Source: Caldifarciminota bacterium
Lineage (GTDB): Bacteria; Hydrothermota; UBA3072; WFRC01
Length of the DNA stretch: 15,354 bases
Assembly: GCA_015486685.1 (NCBI GenBank)
Contig: WFRC01000190.1
Coordinates: 1 to 15,354 of the forward strand
Direction: 5' to 3'
In this document: positions 1 through 7,072 of the stretch, piece by piece
How positions within the stretch are numbered: position 1 is the first letter of the stretch
How the letters are laid out: each line of letters begins with the position of its first letter
The notes under the pieces: model-generated
The model's database searches: none
Seen by the model: the letters and a program-made list of their open reading frames with translations, nothing else
What the model was told of the DNA's origin: nothing
Program-made: the position numbers and the translations under genes

Positions 1-867
1 TTAGAATTCTACACCCAGTGAAGCTATCTGTTGTATGCCTAAATCTCCTGAAGGTATTACTGCATAATCAAACTGGACAGGCTGTTTTTTTATTCCAAAA
101 CCAAATCTTAATAGGGAAAGTAGTCCTAAATCCTTTTCGGTTTTTAATCCAACTCTCAGATGGAAAAATTTTATTCTATACTCCATACCTATTCCAAGTT
201 GAGGTCTATCATCGGTTCTAAATTCAATATCTCCTGTGTATAACATTTTCTTCATTCTTTTTGAGAAACCCAACGAGAATATTTCGGGTAGAGCATATCC
301 ATCATTATAGAATGTTCCCTTTGTGCCTATATTTCTTAATGATACGCCTAATAGCATACCACCTTTTAGGAAATATAATCCTCCAAAGGATACTGCGTAG
401 ATATGGGCGTTGGTTGTATCTATATTTGAATGGGCGTATTTAAATGAAATCCCCAGATGCAGCCTTTTTTTCATTCTAAAAGCATAATTCAGGTTAACAT
501 CATAATCCGCAGCAGTGAAGGTATACGGGTTTCTTGCATGTTCATCCAACCCATTAAATTCTCCATATCCAATATAATGCATATAAAATCCGATTTTTCC
601 GATTTTAAGGGGAAAACTGGATATGAGAAATTCACTCTTAATTCCCTCAAATATGTTGATATGGGTGAATGAAATTGTGTTTCTGCCATAAATTGCTGAG
701 GGATTCCAGAATTGTGCATATACATCACCTGAATATCCTGTAAAACTTTCGCCCATTGATATTGCTCTTGCACCTTCTGAAATGTCTGCTGACAATATAC
801 CTGCATTTCCATTCCCATAAGTGTGAATTGACATTAAAAATAATACAAAAACAATCATTTTTTTCAT
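1..867 (-). CDS. PorV/PorQ-like outer-membrane beta-barrel protein
   Basis: Encodes 288 residues, complete: the TAA stop occupies the first three bases of the window and the ATG is at 867, with AGGAGGT (871-877) upstream. Residues 1-18 (MKKMIVFVLFLMSIHTYG) look like a signal peptide. The mature start, with GARAISMGESFTG and then QFWNPSAI (about residues 32-59), is the classic opening of PorV/PorQ-family proteins, where a glycine-rich stretch leads into a WNP motif. The remainder alternates short hydrophobic and aromatic strands, and the protein ends in phenylalanine (LGVEF), as expected for a barrel inserted by the BAM machinery. In Bacteroidetes, PorV is the shuttle of the type IX secretion system and PorQ a related surface factor; many candidate phyla carry numerous paralogues of unknown duty. 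Its Shine-Dalgarno overlaps the stop of the preceding gene, so the two are probably co-translated. The family call is firm; the exact role is inferred. Confidence 0.8.
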   Translation of the reverse strand: MKKMIVFVLFLMSIHTYGNGNAGILSADISEGARAISMGESFTGYSGDVYAQFWNPSAIYGRNTISFTHINIFEGIKSEFLISSFPLKIGKIGFYMHYIGYGEFNGLDEHARNPYTFTAADYDVNLNYAFRMKKRLHLGISFKYAHSNIDTTNAHIYAVSFGGLYFLKGGMLLGVSLRNIGTKGTFYNDGYALPEIFSLGFSKRMKKMLYTGDIEFRTDDRPQLGIGMEYRIKFFHLRVGLKTEKDLGLLSLLRFGFGIKKQPVQFDYAVIPSGDLGIQQIASLGVEF

Positions 868-875
868 CTTACCTC

Positions 876-2813
876 CTATTTCATAATGGCTATCTTGCCC
901 TTTTTGATTTCTCCAGAGCTATTTTTGACAATATAGATATATATCCCACTTGCAATTCTGGAAACATCCCATACAATCAGTCCGTCAGGATTTGTTTGTT
1001 GCTCTTGCTGATTAAATACGCACCTGCCTTTAATATCATATACACTCACTATTGCATCACTTGTTATACCCTCAAAATAGACCTTTGGTTCTGAATAAAC
1101 AGGTTTATATGGATTTGGAAAAACCTTTAGACTGTCCAGAGTTGGTTCAGCATAAGGCCCTTTAACCCTGACTGTAAAAGAATCAGAGGTTATTGAAGAA
1201 TCCTTATCCATTCCATTGATTACCACTGTCCCTTGGTAGTCACCTTGATGTTTTCCTTCAGGTATATATAGAGTGAGTTTACACAGGGATGTTTCTCCAA
1301 TCCCAAGGGATTCCGGATATGTTTCAAGGAATCCCGTAAAACTATCGTTTGGTCCATAAATTGTGATGGGGTTATAATAAATATGCATTAATCTGCCTCT
1401 GGCAGGTCCATCTGTTGTATCAGGATTATTTAGAGAATCTGAGTTTACAATCAAAAAATATTTTGAGACATAGGCAGGGCCGGCAGGCAGAGAATCAAAA
1501 TCCATAACGCCATTTGTTAAATCAAGGGTGTCTTTATATACATCAATATCTCCTAATGTAGTTACAACTTTCCCTTTAATAAAATATATATTTCCATTTG
1601 GGTCATTTGAAATATCCTGCCATACCATAAAGAAATATGTGGTGGAATCAATCATTGCTTCTTTGATACTTGGAGGATATAAGGCATTCCCAAATGTTCC
1701 AGCGGTATTTGAAGTATATGTATTTACCAATGCTTGAGGTGTTCCAAAAACACTATCTGCATATCCACACATATATACACTGAAACTATCGTTTGTAAAG
1801 GGGTCAGCATTCCATACCACAGCCATTTTCCCTTCCGGGTCTATAGAGAAATTCGCCCTGTAGTTATCACAGGTAGTAAGTGTATCCCAATTGTTCACTT
1901 GAAGGTTTTGTGCAAAGTTTAATCCACCATCTGTTGAGTGTGTAAACCATATATCAGGTGTAGCGTTTCCACCTGAATTTCTGGAATCCTCCCATACAAC
2001 CATTATTTCTTTTGTAGTCGGATTAACATCTACTCCTGGATTTCCTCTATAAACCTGTGAACTATCATCCAATACAATAACACCGTCGGAAAATGAGTTA
2101 CCCGAATCTGTTGATTTTGTGAATGCTATCCATGGATGTGGGTCTTGATTGGTCCCACCAGTACCCCATCTCCATACAACATAAACAAGGGTATCTTCTA
2201 ACACTTCAACGAATGGGTCTCTATTAACATTTCCAGGGTTGTTATCTATAATTCCCAAATCCTGGAATGTGATTCCTCCATCATCAGAACGGGCAAGTTT
2301 AATTCTCAAAGTACCTGTACCATCATCTACCCATATTACATATACCTTTGACCCGTTAATTGAGATTTTAGGTTGGGGCCCATCATTTACACCTGATGTG
2401 GTAGAGTTATTCGCTGTAATTCCCGGTAGGGTTTCAGGGGCAGAAAATGTATTTCCACCATCTGCAGAATAAGCATAATATACCTTCCAACTTGTTCCAT
2501 CGGAAGTCCCCTGCCACACTACATATACTTTTGTGTCTGAAACTGCAACCCATGGATATTTATCATTTATTGAAGGGGATTGTGAAAGATTTATATCCCT
2601 GCTGAATGTATCACCGCATAATCGAGAAAAGTATATTTCATTCCCTCCGGCATATTTATCTCTGCCATCCTGGAATGCAACATATACATTAGCAGAATCA
2701 TCAATTACAACCGCAGGATGGTTTTGCAATGTAGAATCAGGGTCAGGGTCATTTACCTGAATCCTTGGCCCAAATACAATATGCTGTCCTAAAATAAATA
2801 ACAAGATTACCAT
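876..2813 (-). CDS. Secreted Asp-box (BNR-type) beta-propeller protein with C-terminal sorting-type domain
   Basis: Encodes 645 residues with ATG at 2813 and AGGAGGT at 2817-2823. A short hydrophobic N-terminus (about residues 1-15) looks like a signal peptide. Four Asp-boxes are visible at about residues 116-123 (SADGGNTF), 176-183 (SDDGGITF), 234-241 (STDSGNSF) and 293-300 (STDGGLNF). Their ~59-residue spacing is that of propeller blades, and repeated VYVVW-type strands support this. No sialidase catalytic set is apparent, so this is probably a binding or structural propeller rather than an enzyme. The last ~87 residues, from LDSLKVFPNPYKP (residue 559), with VSVYDIKGR and SGIYIYIV, match the Por-secretion/FlgD-Ig-like C-terminal sorting fold. 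It is transcribed with the PorV/PorQ-like gene, its stop TAG (876-878) lying inside that gene's ribosome binding site. It could be cargo of a type IX-like secretion route (inference). Confidence 0.82.
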   Translation of the reverse strand: MVILLFILGQHIVFGPRIQVNDPDPDSTLQNHPAVVIDDSANVYVAFQDGRDKYAGGNEIYFSRLCGDTFSRDINLSQSPSINDKYPWVAVSDTKVYVVWQGTSDGTSWKVYYAYSADGGNTFSAPETLPGITANNSTTSGVNDGPQPKISINGSKVYVIWVDDGTGTLRIKLARSDDGGITFQDLGIIDNNPGNVNRDPFVEVLEDTLVYVVWRWGTGGTNQDPHPWIAFTKSTDSGNSFSDGVIVLDDSSQVYRGNPGVDVNPTTKEIMVVWEDSRNSGGNATPDIWFTHSTDGGLNFAQNLQVNNWDTLTTCDNYRANFSIDPEGKMAVVWNADPFTNDSFSVYMCGYADSVFGTPQALVNTYTSNTAGTFGNALYPPSIKEAMIDSTTYFFMVWQDISNDPNGNIYFIKGKVVTTLGDIDVYKDTLDLTNGVMDFDSLPAGPAYVSKYFLIVNSDSLNNPDTTDGPARGRLMHIYYNPITIYGPNDSFTGFLETYPESLGIGETSLCKLTLYIPEGKHQGDYQGTVVINGMDKDSSITSDSFTVRVKGPYAEPTLDSLKVFPNPYKPVYSEPKVYFEGITSDAIVSVYDIKGRCVFNQQEQQTNPDGLIVWDVSRIASGIYIYIVKNSSGEIKKGKIAIMK

Positions 2814-3211
2814 AATACCTCCTTGTTTAATAAGTTAAAACGCTGACCGCCTACCGCTAACCGCTTCCCGCTAAAAATAATGCGGAAGTATCTCGTGAAG
2901 CGTTAATCGTAATTCGTTAATCGTAATAACAACGCTTATTTTGTCCAACATCTAACATCCAATATCTTTTATCTCCTCACGCTTTACGCCTTACGCTTCA
3001 CGTTCTTTTCTCTTTCGTTCATCACGAATCACCATCACGAACACATTTGTTAATCCTTTACCCATTCACTAATCTTTTCATATCCGTATCACCATATCAT
3101 CGTATCACCGTTCTTAGTAAAATAATCGGGATTAGGAAATCCCTCCTCCATTCAACCTTCAACTTTTAACAGTCTTTTCTCTCTTTCAACATTAAACTTT
3201 AACATCATATA
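2814..3211. repeat. Intergenic repeat mosaic A
   Basis: No gene is visible in this stretch. It holds a patchwork of short repeats also found in the other long gaps. These are a 36-bp unit at 2841-2876 (second copy at 4709-4744, one mismatch), AATAATGCGGAAGT at 2876-2889 (again at 14018-14031), a 22-bp segment at 3023-3044 with a perfect inverted copy at 10508-10529, and a 20-bp segment at 3059-3078 with a perfect inverted copy at 10333-10352. A perfect 6-bp hairpin, GGGATT/AATCCC with a 4-nt loop, lies at 3128-3143. If the minus-strand promoter proposed at 3212-3239 is right, all of this is the 5' leader of the propeller-protein mRNA. Confidence 0.7.
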
Positions 3212-3239
3212 AAGATACATTTTTTTTCTATTTTGTCAA
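3212..3239 (-). promoter_or_regulatory. Putative sigma70-type promoter for the minus-strand operon
   Basis: Read on the minus strand, TTGACA (3234-3239) is followed after 16 bases by TATCTT (3212-3217). The -35 box is perfect and the -10 is moderate. It is the best candidate upstream of the two minus-strand genes and would give a leader of nearly 400 nt. The bases TTGACAAAATAG recur in the tRNA promoter at 3328 on the other strand. Confidence 0.4.
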
Positions 3240-3327
3240 GAATTTTTATTTATTGCCTACTTCCCATTTTTTAATTCACTTAAAATGAAAAAGAACCTAT
3301 TTTTTTTATTTTTTTTAAAATAAACCC

Positions 3328-3356
3328 TTGACAAAATAGTAAAGAGTGTTTAATAT
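3328..3356 (+). promoter_or_regulatory. Sigma70-type promoter of tRNA-Val
   Basis: A perfect TTGACA (3328-3333), a 17-base spacer and TAATAT (3351-3356) lie ~44 bp before the first base of the tRNA. The strong match and position fit a stable-RNA promoter. The bases AAACCCTTGAC at the -35 region (3322-3332) recur exactly at the por promoter (4959-4969). Confidence 0.75.
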
Positions 3357-3399
3357 TTAAGAGATGAGTGAAAATAAAGAAAAAAGATATAAAAATATA

Positions 3400-3473
3400 G
3401 GGCGGATGGCTCAGATGGTTAGAGCGCCGGTCTCACATACCGGAGGTCAGAGGTTCAATTCCTCTTTCGCCCA
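3400..3473 (+). tRNA. tRNA-Val (anticodon CAC)
   Basis: A 74-nt cloverleaf without encoded CCA. The acceptor stem GGGCGGA pairs with TTCGCCC (one G-T), and the D arm is GCTC/GAGC. The anticodon stem CCGGT/ACCGG encloses the loop CTCACAT, placing CAC at positions 34-36 after T33, so it reads the valine codon GTG. The T arm is AGAGG/CCTCT around TTCAATT, and the discriminator base is A. All stems pair and the invariant bases are present. It has its own promoter upstream and a terminator 12 bases after its end. Confidence 0.95.
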
Positions 3474-3484
3474 GAGTAAGAAAG

Positions 3485-3510
3485 GAGTGCTGTAATGCAC
3501 TCTTTTTTTT
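3485..3510 (+). terminator. Rho-independent terminator after tRNA-Val
   Basis: The stem GAGTGC/GCACTC (3485-3490 and 3497-3502) encloses a 6-nt loop and is followed directly by eight T residues (3503-3510). The stem can extend outward by AAAG pairing with the T run. It ends only seven bases before the Shine-Dalgarno of the next gene, so it may also act as an attenuator. Confidence 0.8.
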
Positions 3511-3528
3511 ATCCATCGGAGGGGGAAA

Positions 3529-4254
3529 ATGGCTATTGATATAAAGGATAAAATGAAAACCCTTGTAAAATTGCAGGAGATTGACACAAAAATTTCCAGC
3601 GTTTTCAAAAGAAAGGAAAAAATACCTGAAGAGATCCAGGACATTGAGAAACTTATGAAAAAAATGGATGAAGGGGTTAAATCAAAAGAGGAATTAAAGA
3701 ACAAGGAGAAGATAAAGATAAAAGACCTTGAGAAAAGGGCGGAGGAGGAAAAAATCAAACTTGATGGTTATAAAAAGAGACAATATCAGGTAAAAACGAA
3801 TGAGGAATATCGTGCTATTGTAAAAGAAATAGAGTTTTCTAAACAAAAAGCAGATATCCTGGAAATGGATATCATTATGGCTTATGATACATTGGAGAAA
3901 AAGGATAGAGCATTGAAAGAAGAGATGGAAAATGTCAAAAAAAGGAAAATAACTCTTACGAAAGAGATAGAAGAATTAAAAAAAGAGTATAAAAATATAG
4001 ACGAAGAAATACCTATTCTGGAAGACAAGAAAAAAGGCATTGCTGTCCATATTGAAGAGGGGTTATTAAAAAGATACGAAAGGCTGCGTAAAGCGAGGAA
4101 TGGAATTGCAGTATCTATAGTAGATAAGCCTATATGCTCAGGTTGTTTCGCACATATCCCTCCACAACATTTTGCCGAGATAAAAAGAGGAGATAAACTC
4201 TATACCTGTGAGAGTTGTGGGAGATTTTTGATATACAAAGAAAATATCCTATGA
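3529..4254 (+). CDS. Coiled-coil protein with C-terminal C4 zinc ribbon (COG1579/DUF164 family)
   Basis: Encodes 241 residues with ATG at 3529 behind GGAGGGGG. Residues ~5-185 are very rich in Lys and Glu with heptad-like hydrophobics and form a long antiparallel coiled coil. It contains the family signature around VKTNEEYRAIVKEIE (88-102). The C-terminus holds two CxxC pairs, C203/C206 and C227/C230, that would bind one zinc ion. This architecture is that of the DUF164 family, which includes Helicobacter HP0958/FlgZ and Chlamydia CT398/CdsZ; these act as adaptors with flagellar, type III or sigma54 components. No flagellar genes are visible here, so its partners are unknown. It follows the tRNA-Val terminator and overlaps the RNase HI-family gene by 4 bp (ATGA), which implies translational coupling. 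Confidence 0.85.
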   Translation: MAIDIKDKMKTLVKLQEIDTKISSVFKRKEKIPEEIQDIEKLMKKMDEGVKSKEELKNKEKIKIKDLEKRAEEEKIKLDGYKKRQYQVKTNEEYRAIVKEIEFSKQKADILEMDIIMAYDTLEKKDRALKEEMENVKKRKITLTKEIEELKKEYKNIDEEIPILEDKKKGIAVHIEEGLLKRYERLRKARNGIAVSIVDKPICSGCFAHIPPQHFAEIKRGDKLYTCESCGRFLIYKENIL

Positions 4255-4652
4255 AGACCGCAAAATTGTATTCTGATGGTGCCTCTTCAGGAAATCCCGG
4301 GGAAGCAGGTGCAGGTTTTGTAATTTTTTCAGATGGAAAAAGGGTTTTTGAAAATAAAATTCCTCTTGGGATAAAGACAAACAATGAGGCGGAATATATT
4401 GCTGCTATTAAATGTCTTGAATCTGCAAAAAAATTGGGGTTCCAACACATTATTTTGTATTCGGACAGCAAGTTATTGGTAAATCAGGTCACAGGAAGAT
4501 TTAAGGTAAAAAATGAAAGGTTAAAAAAACTCCAATGGGAATTATTACTGCTTTTGCATAAGTTTGAGGGATGGAAGGTCCTTCATATTCACAGGGAAGA
4601 GAACAGAATTGCAGATAGACTGGCAAAATCGGCTGCTAAAGACAGCCGTTGA
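4251..4652 (+). CDS. Ribonuclease HI family protein
   Basis: Encodes 133 residues. I chose the ATG at 4251, which overlaps the upstream stop as ATGA, over an upstream in-frame ATG at 4215 because the RNase H fold begins immediately at KTAKLYSDGASSGNPG. The catalytic acidic residues can be placed by family pattern: D9 in YSDG, E48 in TNNEAEY, D72 in YSDSK and D122 in NRIADRLA. The set is complete, so the enzyme is probably active in cutting RNA in RNA-DNA hybrids. Its size and the SSGNPG and TNNEAEY motifs suit the short RVT_3-like RNase HI group (no N-terminal hybrid-binding domain) rather than typical E. coli RnhA. It is the last gene of the unit; no hairpin terminator follows. Confidence 0.88.
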   Translation: MKTAKLYSDGASSGNPGEAGAGFVIFSDGKRVFENKIPLGIKTNNEAEYIAAIKCLESAKKLGFQHIILYSDSKLLVNQVTGRFKVKNERLKKLQWELLLLLHKFEGWKVLHIHREENRIADRLAKSAAKDSR

Positions 4653-4677
4653 CAAAAAAATTAGGGTATAGTTTAAT
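4649..4677 (+). promoter_or_regulatory. Possible promoter overlapping the RNase HI stop codon
   Basis: TTGACA (4649-4654), a 17-base spacer and TTTAAT (4672-4677) straddle the end of the RNase HI-family gene. No coding sequence follows for ~345 bases, so it would transcribe the repeat gap or act as a distal por promoter. The T-rich 3' half resembles repeat words, so chance is possible. Confidence 0.25.
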
Positions 4678-5021
4678 GTTAAATGTAAAAGGTTAAAAAA
4701 GATGAGGACGCTGACCGCCTACCGCTAACCGCTTTCCGCTAAAAGGATACTTGCCAACGGCAAAGAACGAGAAAAACGAAACAAATTTATCCCGTGAAAT
4801 GTGAAACTATTTCACTGGGACGTAATGAACGAAATAAACGAGACAAACCAGATAGACCAGACAGACTAAATAGACTAAACTAACGAAATAAACGAGATGA
4901 ACGAAATACTTCCGCATTCTGCGTTAAATTTTGTAACTTTTTATATTATTTTCAGGAAAAACCCTTGACTTTTTTGAGTTTAAGAGTAAAATATGAGGGA
5001 ACAAACTAAAAAGGAGATGTT
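4653..5021. repeat. Intergenic repeat mosaic B
   Basis: No gene is visible. The second copy of the 36-bp unit lies at 4709-4744. Hairpins follow at 4751-4763 (TTGCC/GGCAA, 3-nt loop) and 4790-4820 (GTGAAAT/ATTTCAC plus CCC/GGG across a one-base bulge). AACGAAATAAACGAGA occurs twice exactly (4828-4843 and 4882-4897), with partial copies between and after and AGAC/AGAY-rich spacers. TACTTCCGCATT at 4907-4918 is an inverted copy of a unit in gaps A and D. The por promoter lies at the right edge. Confidence 0.65.
4965..4992 (+). promoter_or_regulatory. Putative promoter of the por-mgl operon
   Basis: TTGACT (4965-4970), a 16-base spacer and TAAAAT (4987-4992) lie 29 bases before the porC start, and the Shine-Dalgarno AAGGAGA is at 5011-5017. 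The upstream bases AAACCCTTGAC (4959-4969) are identical to those around the tRNA-Val -35 box. Confidence 0.6.
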
Positions 5022-5606
5022 ATGGAGAAAGATCTCATAGAAATTAGGTGGCATGGAAGAGGTGGACAGGGTGCAAAGACAGCAGCCCTTCTTTTTGGAG
5101 AAGCGGCACTTGAAACAGGATTATATATTCAGGCATTTCCTGAATATGGTCCTGAAAGGACAGGAGCACCAGTAGCCTCTTTTAACAGATTAAGTAAGAA
5201 ACCTATAAGAATTCACAGCGGTGTTACCAATCCTGATGTAGTGCTTGTGCTTGACCCGACTCTGATAGGTAAAATAGATGTATTGGAAGGATTGCCAGAT
5301 GACGGTGTTTTGATTATTAATACCAAAAAAACACCCGAAGAGATAAGAAAAGACCTTAATATTCAAGGGAAGAAACTATACACAGTTGATGCATACTCCG
5401 TATCTATGGAAACCATTGGCAAAGCAATTCCAAATACACCTATGCTGGGGAGTTTAATAAAGGCAACGAATCTCTTAAATTTTGACCATTTACTGGAAAG
5501 TGTAAAGAAAAAACTTAAAATCAAATTTAGAGGTAAGCCAGAAGAAATTGTGGATAAAAATATTGAAGCCATAAAAAAGGCATATCAAGAAACAAGGAGT
5601 GAATGA
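5022..5606 (+). CDS. porC: Pyruvate (2-oxoacid):ferredoxin oxidoreductase, gamma subunit
   Basis: Encodes 194 residues, close to the ~185 usual for the gamma chain. ATG at 5022 follows AAGGAGA. The family signatures are clear: RWHGRGGQGAKTAA at 9-22 and QAFPEYGPERTGAP at 37-50. Together they form the gamma-domain fold that contributes to the CoA-binding and inter-subunit surface of the complex. The enzyme converts pyruvate and CoA to acetyl-CoA and CO2 while reducing ferredoxin, and in many anaerobes it also runs in reverse to fix CO2. It is the first gene of a gamma-delta-alpha-beta cluster, the order common in four-subunit PORs; its stop overlaps the first ATG of porD. Pyruvate rather than another 2-oxoacid is inferred mainly from the beta and alpha subunits. 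Confidence 0.92.
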   Translation: MEKDLIEIRWHGRGGQGAKTAALLFGEAALETGLYIQAFPEYGPERTGAPVASFNRLSKKPIRIHSGVTNPDVVLVLDPTLIGKIDVLEGLPDDGVLIINTKKTPEEIRKDLNIQGKKLYTVDAYSVSMETIGKAIPNTPMLGSLIKATNLLNFDHLLESVKKKLKIKFRGKPEEIVDKNIEAIKKAYQETRSE

Positions 5607-5893
5607 TGAACGAAAAAAAATCGGGATGGAAAGAGCTTACCATAGGGGCTCAAATCATTGAACCTGGTTCAAGTGAAAAATTTGAAACAGGAGACTGGCG
5701 GGTAATAAAACCTGAGGTTGATATGAGTAAATGCATACACTGTCTATTCTGCTGGGTATATTGTCCTGACTCTGCAATCATTGTAAAGGATGGGAAATTT
5801 GAAGGTGTTAAGTATTCTCATTGCAAAGGTTGCGGTATATGTGCAGAGGAATGCCCTACTAAGGCAATAACAATGGTAAGGGAGGAGGTGTAA
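5603..5893 (+). CDS. porD: Pyruvate:ferredoxin oxidoreductase, delta (2x[4Fe-4S] ferredoxin) subunit
   Basis: Encodes 96 residues. Two ferredoxin motifs of the CxxCxxCxxxCP type are intact: C44, C47, C50, C54 and C74, C77, C80, C84. They bind two [4Fe-4S] clusters that carry electrons from the TPP site to external ferredoxin. The N-terminal ~40 residues, with GAQIIEPGSS and TGDWR, match the delta-subunit leader. Two adjacent ATGs are possible: 5603 overlaps the porC stop, while 5606 gives better spacing (six bases) from AAGGAG at 5594-5599. The difference is one residue. The gene ends one base before porA, whose Shine-Dalgarno (GGAGGAGG) lies within the last porD codons, so coupling is tight. 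Confidence 0.93.
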   Translation: MMNEKKSGWKELTIGAQIIEPGSSEKFETGDWRVIKPEVDMSKCIHCLFCWVYCPDSAIIVKDGKFEGVKYSHCKGCGICAEECPTKAITMVREEV

Positions 5894-5894
5894 G

Positions 5895-7064
5895 ATGAAG
5901 GTTGTAGCAAAAACAGCAAATGAAGCAATGGCAGAAGCAATGAGGCAGATAAACCCGGATGTAGTTGCCGCATATCCTATCACACCTGCAACGGAAATAG
6001 TGCAGCTCTTTGCAAGCTTTGTAGCAGATGGGAAGGTGGATACGGAATTTGTCCCAACAGAGAGTGAGCATTCTGCTGCAAGTGCCTGTGTTGGTGCAGC
6101 CGCAGCAGGCGCAAGGGTAATGACATCAACATCTTCTCAGGGACTTGCCCTGATGCATGAGGTCCTTTACATTGCCGCCGGATTGAGATTACCTATTGTA
6201 ATATGTGAAATAAACAGGGCACTTTCTTCTCCCATAAATATTCACTGCGACCATTCGGATACAATGGGAGCAAGGGATGCAGGGTGGATACAGATATATG
6301 CAGAGGATTCTCAGGAGGCATATGATTCTGTAATACAGGCAATGAAGATTGCAGAGCAAGCATTTCTTCCTGCAATGGCTACTGCCGATGGATTTATTCT
6401 ATCCCATGCAATGCAGAGGATTGATATGTTAGAAAATGCAGATGTTCAAAATTTTATTGGAGAGCATAAATCACCATATAATTTGTTAGACACAGACCAT
6501 CCAATAACAGTAGGTCCCCTTGACCTACAGGATTATTTCTTTGAACATAAAAGGCAGGAAGCAGAGGCAATGAGGAATGCCCTACCTATTATAGAAGATG
6601 TAGATAAAGAATTTGGTGAGAAATTCGGAAGGAAATACGGAATTTTTGAACCATATAGACTTGATGATGCAGAAATAGGCATTGTAGTTATGGGCTCAAC
6701 TTCCGGAACAGCAAAAGAGGTAGTAGATACCTTAAGAAATAAAGGCAAAAAAGTAGGACTCCTAAGGGTGAGGGTATTTAGACCCTGGCCTGCAGAGCAG
6801 ATTATGAACGCATTGAAACATCTAAAGGCTGTGGGCGTAATGGACAGGGCTGAAGGAATGAGCGGTTTTGGAGGACCTCTATTTGCAGAAATTAGGTCGA
6901 CCCTTGCAGAATTAGATAAAACACCTATGATATACAATTTCATATACGGTCTTGGTGGAAGGGATACAAAACCTGTTCATATTGAAAAGGTATTTTCATT
7001 ACTTGAAGATGCCCTATCAGAAAAAGAAATTGAAAAAGTAAACTATATAGGCGTTAGAGAATAG
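5895..7064 (+). CDS. porA: Pyruvate:ferredoxin oxidoreductase, alpha subunit
   Basis: Encodes 389 residues, typical of PorA. The TPP pyrimidine-binding domain is at the N-terminus, with AAYPITPATEI (25-35) and then ESEHSAASACVGAAAAGAR (56-74), containing the catalytic-type glutamate. The middle carries the substrate-region pattern SSPINIHCDHSD. The C-terminal transketolase-like domain contains GSTSGTAKEVV and RVRVFRPWP. It pairs with PorB to build the active site. The ATG at 5895 has GGAGGAGG six bases upstream. The sequence fits pyruvate-class enzymes better than the 2-oxoglutarate class, which usually carries gamma fused to alpha; this is inference from family patterns. Confidence 0.93.
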   Translation: MKVVAKTANEAMAEAMRQINPDVVAAYPITPATEIVQLFASFVADGKVDTEFVPTESEHSAASACVGAAAAGARVMTSTSSQGLALMHEVLYIAAGLRLPIVICEINRALSSPINIHCDHSDTMGARDAGWIQIYAEDSQEAYDSVIQAMKIAEQAFLPAMATADGFILSHAMQRIDMLENADVQNFIGEHKSPYNLLDTDHPITVGPLDLQDYFFEHKRQEAEAMRNALPIIEDVDKEFGEKFGRKYGIFEPYRLDDAEIGIVVMGSTSGTAKEVVDTLRNKGKKVGLLRVRVFRPWPAEQIMNALKHLKAVGVMDRAEGMSGFGGPLFAEIRSTLAELDKTPMIYNFIYGLGGRDTKPVHIEKVFSLLEDALSEKEIEKVNYIGVRE

Positions 7065-7072
7065 GAGGAGAT

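Noticed and set aside
876..2813. Calling the propeller protein a sialidase
   Set aside because: Asp-boxes alone do not show sialidase activity, and the arginine triad and other catalytic residues could not be placed.
4215..4250. Upstream ATG extending the RNase HI-family protein by 12 residues
   Set aside because: It lies deep in the zinc-ribbon coding region, adds residues not seen in the family, and the 4251 ATG gives the ATGA overlap and the standard N-terminus.
4828..4907. Possible CRISPR array in gap B
   Set aside because: AACGAAATAAACGAGA has only two exact copies, with spacers of irregular length that are themselves repeat-like. No cas genes are nearby.
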